A stretch of DNA of 64,000 nt from Microbispora sp. ZYX-F-249. GTDB lineage: Bacteria; Actinomycetota; Actinomycetes; Streptosporangiales; Streptosporangiaceae. The notes under the pieces were generated by a model. That model was not told the origin of the DNA. It saw nothing but the letters and a program-made list of their open reading frames with translations, and did no database searches. The stretch spans positions 57,023 to 121,022 of the forward strand of contig NZ_JBDJAW010000026.1 of the NCBI RefSeq assembly GCF_039649665.1, given 5' to 3'. Position numbers and translations under genes: made by a program. Below are positions 57,968-64,000 of this stretch, piece by piece. Each line of letters starts with the position of its first letter. Position 1 is the first letter of the stretch.

Positions 57968-59245
57968 CTAGCCGCCGATCGCGGTCTTGATGTTGGTCAC
58001 CGCCGCGTCCCACGCCTTCGCGGGATCACCCTTGCCCTGCTCGACGTTGGTGATGGCGTTCGTGAACTCCGTGCCGATCGTGGTGCTGTCCGGCCCGATG
58101 AGGAAGGGCTTGAGGCCGAGCAGCGAGTTGGTGTAGATCGTGCCGATCGGCGCACCGGAGAAGAACTCGTCCTTCGCGGAGGTGAGCTTCGGGTCCTGGT
58201 AGACCGACGGGGTCGAGGGCAGTGACCTGGCCTGAGAGAAGTGATCAAGCTGGCCCTGCGGCGACTGCGTGGCGGCGATGTAGTCCCAGGCGGCCTTCGG
58301 GTTCTTGGCGCCCTTGGGGATGGCGAGGAAGCTGCCACCCCAGTTGCCCGAGCCGCCCGGGATAGTGGCGATGTCCCACTTGCCCTTGGTGTCGGGGGCG
58401 TTGTCGCGAATGGAGCCGAGCAACCAGACCGGTGCGGCGATGGCGGCGAAGTCCCCCCTCTTCATCGCGGCGCTCCAGCCTTCGGTGAACGTGCTCTGCT
58501 TGGCGGTGATCCCGGCGGCCACGGCCTTGAGCGCCTGGTCGAAGGCGGTCTTGACCTGGGGGCTCTGTTCGTACACCAGATTGCCCGCCGGGTCGTAGTA
58601 CTTCTCCTGCCCCTGGTTGACAACCTGCGAGTAGATGCTCCCGCCGGCGTTGTCGATGAACGCCTTGCCGGTGGCCGCCGTGTACTTCTTGCCGGTCTCG
58701 ATGAAGGCGTCCCAGGTGGGCCAGAGCTTGCTCACCTCCTCGCGGTCCGTCGGCAGCCCGGCCTTCTTGAACAGGTCGGTCCGGTAGGCGATGGCCATGC
58801 CGCCGACGTCGGTCGGGATGCCGATGATCGCGCCGTCCTTGGTCGTGGACTGGCTGATCACCCAGTCGAGGTAGTCGCCCTTGATCTTGTCGGCGCCCAT
58901 CGTGCGCAGGTCGACGAAGTTCTGCGGTTGCTGGACGAACTTGGGCAAGTCGTCGCCCTGGATCAGCACCAGGTCGGGCACTTTGCCGCCGGCGAGCGCG
59001 GTGGTGAGCGCCTGCGCCGTCTCCTGCGCGTTCCCCACCTCGGTCAGCTTGATCTGCACGTCCGGCTTTATCTTCTTGTACTCCTCGGCGGACCCCTTCG
59101 CGTTGATCCCGGTGAACGACCAGAACTCGAACGACTTGCCGTCGGATCCGCCGGAGGAAGTCTCGGGCGACGAGCCTGAGCACGCTGCCATGCTGAGGGC
59201 CGCGGTAGCGGCGAGCACGACCGCTGGGACGTTGCGGAGCTTCAC
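57968..59245 (-). CDS. extracellular sugar-binding lipoprotein (MalE/UgpB type)
   Basis: 425 residues. GTG 59245 with GAGG upstream. Lipoprotein signal AVVLAATAALSMAACSG. Type II binding-protein fold (KSFEFWSFTGINAKG, VPDLVLIQGDDLPKFV, FAAIAAPVWLLGSIRDNAPD). First gene of the operon. Sugar specificity unknown; no hydrolase lies beside it. Confidence 0.92.
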   Translation of the reverse strand: MKLRNVPAVVLAATAALSMAACSGSSPETSSGGSDGKSFEFWSFTGINAKGSAEEYKKIKPDVQIKLTEVGNAQETAQALTTALAGGKVPDLVLIQGDDLPKFVQQPQNFVDLRTMGADKIKGDYLDWVISQSTTKDGAIIGIPTDVGGMAIAYRTDLFKKAGLPTDREEVSKLWPTWDAFIETGKKYTAATGKAFIDNAGGSIYSQVVNQGQEKYYDPAGNLVYEQSPQVKTAFDQALKAVAAGITAKQSTFTEGWSAAMKRGDFAAIAAPVWLLGSIRDNAPDTKGKWDIATIPGGSGNWGGSFLAIPKGAKNPKAAWDYIAATQSPQGQLDHFSQARSLPSTPSVYQDPKLTSAKDEFFSGAPIGTIYTNSLLGLKPFLIGPDSTTIGTEFTNAITNVEQGKGDPAKAWDAAVTNIKTAIGG

Positions 59246-59458
59246 GGCGACCTCTTTTCGCTTGCTGTGGTCAGGGAGATTGTGTGCGGACGGCACCGGG
59301 AGAACGCGCCGCACTCGCCGGGCACCTCCTAGGTGTGCGGGGCGGCGACGGTGCCGTGCTACCCCCGGCGGCGGCCCGCGAGCGCCGGCCAGGTCCGGCA
59401 CCGCCATGCCGGCCTGGTGTTTCACCTGCAGAGCGTTCTTGACATCACTCTTGAGGAT

Positions 59459-59467
59459 GAAACTTTC
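59459..59467. promoter_or_regulatory. LacI/ROK-type operator core
   Basis: GAAA-C-TTTC, a typical centre for LacI-type operators, 214 bp upstream of the binding-protein start. TTGACA and repeated CTTGAGG (59452, 59531 regions) lie nearby. The cognate regulator is not in the window. Confidence 0.4.
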
Positions 59468-59649
59468 GGGATGTCATTCCGATCATTGCTCCAGGACATT
59501 AGGCCTATGTCGACCTGAGCGTCAATATTCTTGAGGTGATCTGTCTGAAACAATCGGCCCGGCGGTTTTATGTTTCGGGAACAGACCGCACCCCTGGAGC
59601 GCACCGCACCCCTCGCCCGCACCGCGCCCACGCGCAGCACCTGCTGCGT

Positions 59650-59812
59650 CCTCACCGGCAAAGCTCTAGTGATCATCCACGTGATGCCAACCGCGGTGCG
59701 GAGAAGGACGCCGTGACTGAGCACGAGCGCGAGGGCCCGCGCCGAGCAAGAAGGGAAGAGAGTGTCGGCCCTGGCGCGGGAAGCCTTTGAACAATTCCTC
59801 AGACCGGGATGA
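59650..59812 (+). pseudogene. internally deleted copy of the toxin-antitoxin pair
   Basis: AAAGCTCTAGTGATCATCCA through the antitoxin start (here GTGACTGAGCACGAG) matches 63421-63490. It then jumps by about 240 bp to the antitoxin C-terminus (LAREAFEQFL region; GGGAAGCCTTTGA matches 63799 onward) and ends TGA. Only the toxin tail and both antitoxin ends remain. Confidence 0.75.
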
Positions 59813-60106
59813 GCACGCACGACGGACGAGCGAGTACTCCCCGTTGACCGCCCTTAGTGGCCCGCTGATGGCACGACGATCATACGATCCGACCTGCCCA
59901 GGCAGGGGCCGACGCGGCCCGTCTTCATTCCGAGTATGTTCCGGGTCTTGCCGGATAGACCTACGAGTAGAAGCCTCGCCCCCGTACTCCTCCCGAGACT
60001 TTCCGAAGGCATCCGGCCGGGCCTCACGGGCTCATACCGCTCCGCGAACCTGTCGATAGCTTCGGGGATCGAGTCGCCGATCCTTCGGGGGTTGGTAGCC
60101 GCGACG

Positions 60107-60829
60107 TCAGAGCTGCTCGCAATCCCAGGACGGCCCCGCAATGTTCGGCGGCGTAGTCACCCAGCCCTTGACCGAATGCCAAGTGGCGGGCCACTCATGC
60201 GGAGGACGCGCCAGGATCTCGCAGACCTCGCGCGCCAGTTCGGTCGGGCTGCGGCCGCGCCAGGGAGTGGCGACGAAGATCTGGTAGTCATCCTCGATCT
60301 CAAGCCAGACCTCGAACAGATCAGGATCTCGGGGGACGGCTCTCTTGGCGCTGAGGCCGTAAGTCAGCAGTCGGTCATGGTCAACGCTCGTCAGGACCAG
60401 CCGCCCCGCGGTGCGCATCGGGGTCTCCCACGAATGATCCGCGGCGACCCGCGCGACCTCCAGCTCGTACTGAGTGGCCGAGAAGCAGGCGCCTCGGTCC
60501 GCGGGCACCTCTCTCGACCATTCCCAGCGCACCCGGTCCCCTTCACGGGTGATGGTGACGTCCGTACCCCCGCAGTCGTAGACGCCACATGCGCCGCAAC
60601 GAGCGATCGCGACAGTGTGCGGCCGGGAATCGGCCAGCAGTCGATCGGCCGGGACCAGGACGTCGTACGGATCCATCCCCAGCCCCGCCCCGGCGGAGGT
60701 CATCTCCGCTCCGTTGACGTAGACCTGCAGCTGGAATGATTCGCTGCCTGGCCTGCTGGACGCGGGCGCGACCGCCAAATGGAGAAGGTCGACGCCCAGT
60801 TCTCCGCCGTTCGCGTTCACGCCGCTCAT
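60107..60829 (-). CDS. hypothetical protein
   Basis: 240 residues, soluble, mostly beta in the N-terminal half (ESFQLQVYVNGAEM, VAIARCGACGVYDCGGTDVT, RVRWEWSREVPADRG) with three close cysteines in CGACGVYDC. The second half looks alpha/beta (LFEVWLEIEDDYQIFVATPW). No family recognised; style of an immunity or stress protein, not supported further. Confidence 0.65.
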   Translation of the reverse strand: MSGVNANGGELGVDLLHLAVAPASSRPGSESFQLQVYVNGAEMTSAGAGLGMDPYDVLVPADRLLADSRPHTVAIARCGACGVYDCGGTDVTITREGDRVRWEWSREVPADRGACFSATQYELEVARVAADHSWETPMRTAGRLVLTSVDHDRLLTYGLSAKRAVPRDPDLFEVWLEIEDDYQIFVATPWRGRSPTELAREVCEILARPPHEWPATWHSVKGWVTTPPNIAGPSWDCEQL

Positions 60830-60883
60830 GATCCACCATCACACGGCCTTAGCCCGATCTCAGCGACAACGGGCCGGTTGGGA

Positions 60884-60910
60884 GCCATTAGCTCTCAGCA
60901 CTGCTCTCCT
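60884..60910 (+). repeat. 27-bp perfect inverted repeat, left copy
   Basis: Begins GCCATTAGCTCTCAGC. Its exact reverse complement lies at 61770-61796. The pair encloses 0.86 kb with the DUF6461-like gene. No obvious target duplication outside the repeats. Confidence 0.9.
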
Positions 60911-61002
60911 GGCTGACGAACTCGGCGAGATGCCCGGTGGTGCCCGTCACTACGAGAAGTCAGAGGCCCGGTTGCTGTACTACTGCTGCACAGCAGACAG
61001 TT

Positions 61003-61575
61003 TTATTTCACAAGGGCACCCGGGAGTGGTCCATCGAAGACCTGCCGAGTGAGAACGACACCAGTGAGCAGAGCGGTCAGTACGAATAACGATCCGTCGT
61101 CGTCCGGAAGATCGAAATCTCCATCGGGCACGGTGTCGGGATCGAACCCGGCTGCGCGCATCTCCTCGACGAAGCGATCGGGTTCGTCCCCCTCTCGAAG
61201 GTATGCGCTGACAGGGTCGAACGAGGTCGTCACCCGCCCGTCGATCACGTGCTCGAACCTGCTCCACCCGTTGACGTTCTCAAAGATCGTAATTGTCTCG
61301 GTCTCCGCGGATAGAGCATCGGTGACCTCCGAGTCGACCAGGCTGCAGTCGGCCACCTCGATGATCACGGTCCAGTCGCCTGACCGCCAGGCCCGGACCG
61401 CCTCGGGCAAGGGGCAATCCTCGTTCGTGAAGAGACGGATATCAGCCTGCTCCGCACCCAGCCGGCGCAGCGCCTCGGCCTCATCGACACCTCGGACAAA
61501 GGTCAGGCTCCACGCTTGCCCGAGAACGTCATCCTCGTCCAGCCAATCGAAGTCGGCGCGACTCAGCTCGACCAT
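61003..61575 (-). CDS. DUF6461-like protein
   Basis: 190 residues: DFDWLDEDDVLGQAWSLTFV RGVDEAEALRRLGAE, WTVIIEVADCSLVDSEVTDA, GRVTTSFDPVSAYLREGDEP. The WL(D/E)..(C/S)LTFVRG pattern is that of DUF6461, common in actinomycetes near polymorphic-toxin and mobile loci; function unknown. GGGGAAAGG precedes ATG 61575. It lies inside a 27-bp inverted repeat. Confidence 0.65.
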   Translation of the reverse strand: MVELSRADFDWLDEDDVLGQAWSLTFVRGVDEAEALRRLGAEQADIRLFTNEDCPLPEAVRAWRSGDWTVIIEVADCSLVDSEVTDALSAETETITIFENVNGWSRFEHVIDGRVTTSFDPVSAYLREGDEPDRFVEEMRAAGFDPDTVPDGDFDLPDDDGSLFVLTALLTGVVLTRQVFDGPLPGALVK

Positions 61576-61769
61576 TGTCCCTTTCCCCTGCTCGTCGCTC
61601 CTGGTGGCGCTGGACAAATTAGTCGAACGACCTCCAGGAAGGTTAGAGCCACTGGGCTGCCCCCGGCATGCTCGCCGCCGTGGTCGGGCGCGAACCTCGC
61701 CGACCTCAAGATTCGCCGATGCGCCGAGCGCTCGGGTGGAGGCCGACCGGAAGGCGGCCCACGGCAAGA

Positions 61770-61796
61770 AGGAGAGCAGTGCTGAGAGCTAATGGC
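61770..61796 (-). repeat. 27-bp perfect inverted repeat, right copy
   Basis: Exact reverse complement of 60884-60910; ends AGAGCTAATGGC. Confidence 0.9.
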
Positions 61797-61811
61797 ATGT
61801 CAATGGCACGA

Positions 61812-61844
61812 ACGCCGCTCCCCATGATCAGAGGAGCGGCGTTA
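61812..61844. terminator. terminator-like hairpin
   Basis: AACGCCGCTCC...GGAGCGGCGTT, perfect 11-bp stem with an 11-base loop. Confidence 0.6.
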
Positions 61845-61859
61845 CCCCAGACGCCCAGG

Positions 61860-62280
61860 GCAAAGCTCTCGATCACCTCAACGACCCGGTGCACCATCAA
61901 AACTCCCTGTACACGGCGACAGCCCCGGCGGCCCTGTACGTCGCCGCGATTCTCAGCGATCCACGCACCGACACCGCGGTTCCATACGGCGGCGAGGGCC
62001 GGCGATATCCACTGCGTCAAGCACTCCTGGACTGGCTGGGATCCGTGGCCCGCGAGGTCGGCAAGGAAGCAGAACGACACTCCTGCGCCTGGGTTTCTCC
62101 CTGGAGGACTACCCGGCATTCACCGAGGTCCGAGCCATCCGCCCCGCCCTCTTCCAGGGCGTGTCCTCACTTCTCCATGGTCCGGATCCCCATCCGGGAA
62201 GCGGCTCTCGCCGCTGCCGTCCGGCTCCTGGACGCCCCCGAGCTCACCCATCATCGCCTGGGCAAGCATCTCGCTTCATA
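61860..62280 (+). pseudogene. frameshifted HEAT-repeat-like gene
   Basis: Three frames read in turn as one protein: NSLYTATAPAALYVAAILSD and QALLDWLGSVAREV, then LRLGFSLEDYPAFTEVRAIR PALFQGVSSLL, then IREAALAAAVRLLDAPELTH. The breaks are near 62085 and 62190. The C-terminal part looks like HEAT repeats. The 5' end is also missing. Confidence 0.6.
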
Positions 62281-62297
62281 GATGTCACTTACACGAT

Positions 62298-62326
62298 GGA
62301 AGGCCACTCCTGACGAGTGGCCTTCC
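62298..62326. terminator. terminator hairpin
   Basis: GGAAGGCCACTC-CTGAC-GAGTGGCCTTCC, perfect 12-bp stem after the pseudogene and before the next gene. Confidence 0.7.
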
Positions 62327-62372
62327 GCATCTCAGACCTGCCTTTGGGCGCCGCCCCCACTATGATCAGCGC

Positions 62373-62813
62373 GTGTTCGACCTGGGACCGTTACAGCTGA
62401 TTCTGTTTCTCCTATTTCTTGTGGTCCTCGGGTGGGGAATCCGCGCGTGGAGATCCAGGCGTGAGGTGGTGCAGGTTCATGTCGACCTGGGGCTCATCAC
62501 GCCTATTGGAGTACAGGTCCGGGCACACGACCTCCTGGAGGCGGGCAAGTATGCGGATGCCGTCAAGCTGATCCGCAAGGAAAGCCAGGTGTCCCGAAGG
62601 GAAGCGGAGGACGTAGCGAAGGCCCTGCAAGCCGGTCAAGTGCTACCAGACTTCCCGATGCCCTGGGAAGGCGACCTGAGTACACGGGTTCGCAAGCTTG
62701 TCTCTTCTGGCCGCCTGAAGGAAGCTGTGTTCCTCGTGCGGAGTCACGAGAACATGAGCCAGTCGGAAGCCGAAGCCTTCGTTGATTCTCAACTGCGGGA
62801 GCCGGGGACGTAG
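62373..62813 (+). CDS. membrane protein with L7/L12-like helical repeats
   Basis: 146 residues. One N-terminal membrane helix (LQLILFLLFLVVLGWGIRAW), then two similar units: YADAVKLIRKESQVSRREAE DVAKAL and LKEAVFLVRSHENMSQSEAE AFVDSQL. Both resemble the C-terminal helix pair of ribosomal protein L7/L12. TATGAT followed by six bases and the GTG start suggests a leaderless transcript. Function unknown. Confidence 0.7.
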   Translation: MFDLGPLQLILFLLFLVVLGWGIRAWRSRREVVQVHVDLGLITPIGVQVRAHDLLEAGKYADAVKLIRKESQVSRREAEDVAKALQAGQVLPDFPMPWEGDLSTRVRKLVSSGRLKEAVFLVRSHENMSQSEAEAFVDSQLREPGT

Positions 62814-62876
62814 CTCGACAAGGGCGGGCCGGTTCAGTCGTACCGGTTGCTGTATTTCACTGCTGTACGAGATCGA

Positions 62877-62910
62877 AAAGGCCACTTCCTGATCATGGGA
62901 GGTGGCCTTT
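62877..62910. terminator. bidirectional terminator
   Basis: AAAGGCCAC...GTGGCCTTT with inner partial pairing (TTCC/GGGA), between the L7/L12-like gene and the tRNA fragment. Confidence 0.65.
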
Positions 62911-62917
62911 GACGTGG

Positions 62918-62963
62918 GGTGGAGCCTAGGGGATTCGAACCCCTGACTTCCTACTTGCAAAAC
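62918..62963 (-). tRNA. tRNA-Ala(TGC) 3' half (att scar)
   Basis: The minus strand reads from the anticodon loop (TTTTGCAAGTAGG) through the variable loop and T-arm AGGGG-TTCGAAT-CCCCT to the acceptor end GGCTCCACC. The 5' half is absent: upstream bases do not pair with GTAGG. A break in the anticodon loop is typical of the segment duplicated when an element integrates in a tRNA gene. An intact tRNA-Ala would be expected to the right, outside the window. Confidence 0.8.
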
Positions 62964-63190
62964 GGTCCGATCACCAAGGGAAACGGCCCCGACCTGGGCG
63001 AAGAGCCGCCCCCGTGTGACCGTGAGTACCCCCTGTTGACCGCCCTTGATGGCACGCTAATGGCCCGACGATCACGCCCGCGACCTGCCAGCGGTCACGG
63101 GCCGCACCCCCGGTCCGCCCCAGACTCCTCGTAGCCGTCGGCACCCAGGACGCCAGCGTCGTTTTCGCAGGTTGGCGCGCTGCAGACGAG

Positions 63191-63211
63191 AACCCCCTAC
63201 CTACAGGGGTT
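63191..63211. promoter_or_regulatory. operator-like dyad upstream of the toxin-antitoxin pair
   Basis: AACCCC-CTACCTACA-GGGGTT, perfect 6-bp arms, 15 bp before the toxin start; AATAT of a weak -10 follows. Fits antitoxin autoregulation. Confidence 0.5.
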
Positions 63212-63225
63212 GTGTCCGACATAAT

Positions 63226-63477
63226 ATGGGCACGAGAACGTTGCGCTTCTACCGGTCGGCGCGGAAGCACCGCATCGGACAGGCGCATGCCTTGTATGTC
63301 GTCCGATCTGGGCCGCCGGCAATCGTGTCGGCCACCGACCCGACGTTGGAGGATCGATGGGTCTGGATCGGGCCCGACGATCGGGGCGTGGAGCTGGAGG
63401 TGATCGGCATCCTCACCGACAAAGCTCTAGTGATCATCCACGTGATGCCGACCGCGCTACGGAGAAGGACGCCATGA
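63226..63477 (+). CDS. toxin-like protein of a type II toxin-antitoxin pair
   Basis: 83 residues: LRFYRSARKHRIGQAHALYV V, TLEDRWVWIGPDDRGVELEV IGILTDKALVIIHVMPTALR. It has the DUF4258/BrnT-like RelE-fold layout (short helix, four strands, VIIHVMPT end). Its stop overlaps the antitoxin start (ATGA). Start is uncertain: ATG 63226 or TTG 63241. Confidence 0.7.
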   Translation: MGTRTLRFYRSARKHRIGQAHALYVVRSGPPAIVSATDPTLEDRWVWIGPDDRGVELEVIGILTDKALVIIHVMPTALRRRTP

Positions 63478-63833
63478 CTGAGCACGAGGCAGCCTGGCCA
63501 CCCGCAGACATCGAACTGGCCCTGGACTACGACTCCGATATCGACAGTGACTCCGAAGAGATCCGCGACGCCAAGGGCAACCTGATCACGGACGAGTACG
63601 TACGGGACGCGATCAGCGACGTTCATCGTGCAATCGACGAGGGCCGCGTACCCACGCCTACCGGGCGCCCCGGGCGCCCATCGCTCACAGGCGAGAGCAC
63701 ACATTCCCCAAGGGTCTCCTTCAGAGTTCCTGAGGAGTTGCGTGAACGCGCGAAGGCCCGCGCCGAGAAAGAAGGCAAGAGCCTATCCGCGCTGGCACGG
63801 GAAGCCTTTGAGCAGTTCCTCAGCGCGGGATGA
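63474..63833 (+). CDS. ribbon-helix-helix antitoxin
   Basis: 119 residues. Acidic N-terminus (ALDYDSDIDSDSEEIRDAKG) that could neutralise the toxin, a Pro/Gly linker, then an RHH domain (RVSFRVPEELRERAKARAEK EGKSLSALAREAFEQFL). GGAGAAGGAC precedes ATG 63474. The order toxin then antitoxin matches BrnT/BrnA and HicAB rather than classical ccd/relBE. Confidence 0.75.
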   Translation: MTEHEAAWPPADIELALDYDSDIDSDSEEIRDAKGNLITDEYVRDAISDVHRAIDEGRVPTPTGRPGRPSLTGESTHSPRVSFRVPEELRERAKARAEKEGKSLSALAREAFEQFLSAG

Positions 63834-63958
63834 GCAGGCGCGACGAGTGACGGCACAAGGTGGCCAAGCAGTTCGACAGCTTCGCGCGAGGACAACTTAA
63901 GGCTGGATCAGGCACGCAACGGGCACGAAAGAACACCAAGGCGGACCAACGATCAAAG

Positions 63959-63995
63959 TCCAGACAGGAGAAATTACTCCTGGCCTGGGCTTTTA
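63959..63995 (+). terminator. intrinsic terminator
   Basis: CCAG-A-CAGGAG...CTCCTG-G-CCTGG stem followed by GCTTTTAA, about 125 bp after the antitoxin stop. Confidence 0.65.
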
Positions 63996-64000
63996 ATTGG

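Larger units (their letters stand above)
59246..60106. other. long noncoding region with mobile-element debris
   Basis: Holds the sugar-operon promoter zone, the deleted toxin-antitoxin copy (59650-59812), and 59830-59925, a diverged copy of 63024-63110 (GAGTACTCCCCGTTGACCGC vs GAGTACCCCCTGTTGACCGC). 59930-60106 has weak minus-strand coding character (AIDRFAERYEPVRPGRMPSE) but no supported gene. Confidence 0.5.

Noticed and set aside
62919..63134. Plus-strand frame beginning MEPRGFEPLTSYLQ
   Set aside because: It is the antisense translation of the tRNA-Ala fragment, a well-known artefact, not a gene.

Overview
The window is high-GC actinomycete DNA. F420-type LLM oxidoreductases, PadR/HAAS and LCP pairs, GTG starts, leaderless promoters and an AICE-like element suggest Streptosporangiales, but no rRNA or core marker confirms the family (inference).

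Layout. 0.1-5.3 kb is host DNA: an MFS exporter, an SRPBCC protein, a methyltransferase, a PadR regulator with a dyad operator, and an ECF-type sigma factor translationally coupled to an LCP cell-wall ligase. 5.3-6.46 kb is the C-terminal body of a short, editing-less threonyl-tRNA synthetase. Its first 30 codons lie 19.7 kb away at 26.17-26.26 kb, behind a threonine-rich leader peptide (MKRACLTTTPETVPAR) and a 13-bp hairpin. The DNA between is an integrated element (about 6460-26167) whose ends rejoin the synthetase frame exactly if recombination used a CC/GG dinucleotide, as expected for the large serine integrase at its right end. Once integrated, that integrase lies directly downstream of, and on the same strand as, the host threonine attenuator.

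The element carries AICE/plasmid functions: a DUF2637-like membrane protein, a winged-helix replication protein with repeats inside its gene, an FtsK/TraB DNA translocase, a KorSA-like GntR repressor, an HNH nuclease, an XRE regulator, small proteins, two membrane-anchored pentapeptide-repeat proteins each bracketed by imperfect direct repeats, a second (tyrosine) integrase, a MerR-like protein, and a two-gene winged-helix module beside three 22-bp iterons and a perfect palindrome. Two candidate origins and two recombinases of different families point to a chimeric element.

26.5-43.7 kb is host DNA: a CPBP protease, a PadR/HAAS pair, RlmG, DUF72, and a 30.5-41.3 kb sugar-acid regulon. The regulon pairs a ribose-type ABC importer, a zinc dehydrogenase and a mutarotase-like protein (minus strand) with SDR, GntR, DgoD, KDPGal aldolase, KDGal kinase and SMP-30 lactonase (plus strand). 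Together these make an oxidative (De Ley-Doudoroff type) route for galactose/galactonate-like sugars. A WD40 gene at 42-43.6 kb appears cut at its 5' end against the remnant of another gene.

43.9-59.3 kb holds stand-alone accessory enzymes and regulators (two RibD/DHFR-like proteins, NUDIX, deaminase, LLM oxidoreductase, Lrp, two MarR, a WYL regulator, an LLM-berberine-bridge fusion, DinB-like, GNAT), pseudogene remnants of TetR and an alpha/beta hydrolase, and a MalEFG-type sugar ABC operon.

59.6-64 kb is an accretion zone: the 3' half of a tRNA-Ala(TGC) (an att scar), a toxin-antitoxin pair plus an internally deleted second copy, a frameshifted HEAT-like pseudogene, and a DUF6461-like gene framed by a perfect 27-bp inverted repeat.
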